64,000 bases of DNA, from contig NZ_MVDD01000003.1 in the NCBI RefSeq assembly GCF_002843315.1, positions 434,001 to 498,000 on the forward strand, given 5' to 3'. Shown in pieces: positions 63,534-64,000 of the stretch. Position numbers and translations under genes: made by a program. The notes beneath the pieces are model-generated. The model was not told the DNA's origin and made no database searches. It saw only the letters and a program-made list of their open reading frames with translations. Each line of letters begins with the position of its first letter. The first letter of the stretch is position 1. Source of the stretch: Labilibaculum filiforme. Lineage in GTDB: Bacteria; Bacteroidota; Bacteroidia; Bacteroidales; Marinifilaceae.

Positions 63534-64000
63534 TTACAATTGATTCTGTTTTTGATAGTCGGTAGGCAATATATTTTGGCGAGATTTAAAATATTTAGTG
63601 AAATTGGTAGGATCGTCGAAACCAATTTCATAAGCAATCTCTTTTACACTTAGGTTGGAGTGCACCAATAAGCGTTTAATTTCCAAAATTACCCTGTTTT
63701 CGATATATTGTTTTGCGGTAGTATTCGTACAGATTTTTAAAGCCATATTTACCTGCTTAGCACTCACATTTAGCGTTTTGCAAATATCTGTAACCCGCAA
63801 TTTATAGCTTACTTTTTCCTCCAATATTTTTCTAAACTTTAGGTAAAGGGTAAGCGACTCATTACAGACTATATCAGCCCTTTCGCGCTTATTCCTTTCT
63901 ATCTGAATTAAAAAATTCTTAAGTAAGTTGCGTTGGTACTCTCCCGAGTCGAATGGCATTCCCTTTTCTTGCTCGGTAATCATTTCCTGTAAAAGGGTAT
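63534..64000 (-). CDS. AraC-family transcriptional regulator 3, C-terminal part (start outside window)
   Basis: The visible 155 codons hold the linker helix and the C-terminal helix-turn-helix pair with NLSVKEIAYEIGFDDPTNF and the final NILPTDYQK. The frame stays open to base 64000, beyond the first in-frame ATG at 63983, and AraC proteins are about 280-300 residues, so the N-domain lies outside. The C-domain closely resembles regulator 2. Its stop is about 2 bp from promoter P4 of the QorB-like gene, repeating the regulator-then-promoter order seen at 45693-46781. Confidence 0.85.
   Translation of the reverse strand, partial: TLLQEMITEQEKGMPFDSGEYQRNLLKNFLIQIERNKRERADIVCNESLTLYLKFRKILEEKVSYKLRVTDICKTLNVSAKQVNMALKICTNTTAKQYIENRVILEIKRLLVHSNLSVKEIAYEIGFDDPTNFTKYFKSRQNILPTDYQKQNQL

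Overview
The window looks like chromosomal DNA of a low-GC, marine-type Bacteroidota. This rests on weak Shine-Dalgarno signals, several TAnnTTTG promoter elements, eukaryotic-type citrate synthase and mitochondrial-type aconitase, the RDD/SpoIIM/DUF4129/DUF4350/MoxR/DUF58 gene cluster, and many Bacteroidota-type housekeeping families. A marine member of the Marinilabiliales is my guess only. I saw no rRNA, tRNA or CRISPR array.

Positions 1-24000 are mostly core genes: the end of a TcdA-like dehydratase, ogt, a large uncharacterised protein, the gltA-acn pair, a phosphodiesterase, prfC with a thioesterase, a DUF438/hemerythrin/PAS sensor, a glycosyltransferase with an LpxH-like hydrolase, an RluA-type pseudouridine synthase, a sensor kinase, a U32 protein, an exported GH2 glycosidase and a hipBA module. 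Positions 24078-44393 carry a lipoprotein, the RDD-to-DUF58 envelope cluster, a cyclophilin, HAD and calcineurin-like phosphatases, a class V aminotransferase, an acyl-CoA synthetase, alkaline phosphatase, YibE/F, a GNAT-like protein and a Cof-type phosphatase.

Positions 44725-64000 form the unusual part. Two AraC-type regulators are followed by an NAD(P)-binding protein, an AhpD-like protein, three paralogous exported or membrane-anchored proteins that each hold two OsmC-like domains, a DUF3861 protein, a REP-type Y1 transposase inside a field of small hairpins, a CoA-disulfide-reductase-like flavoprotein and a reductive-dehalogenase-type gene set. That set comprises rdhA, rdhB, an FNR-like reductase, a diheme cytochrome b, an RdhC/NosR-like protein and a 41-residue membrane protein. 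On the minus strand at the right end are a QorB-like reductase, a degenerate metallo-beta-lactamase-like protein and a third AraC regulator cut by the window edge.

The main discovery is a shared promoter architecture. Six promoters in this region carry two ACC-ending half-sites about 21 bp apart, and a TAnnTTTG-like -7 element begins exactly 50 bp after the first half-site begins. They precede the NAD(P)-binding gene, OsmC protein 2, the 127-residue membrane protein, OsmC protein 3, rdhA and the QorB-like gene. This suggests one AraC-family-controlled regulon that joins thiol/peroxide defence, quinone or electrophile reduction and an organohalide-respiration-like electron chain. The protein families, the motifs and the spacing are read from the sequence. 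The substrate, inducer and regulator assignment are inference.
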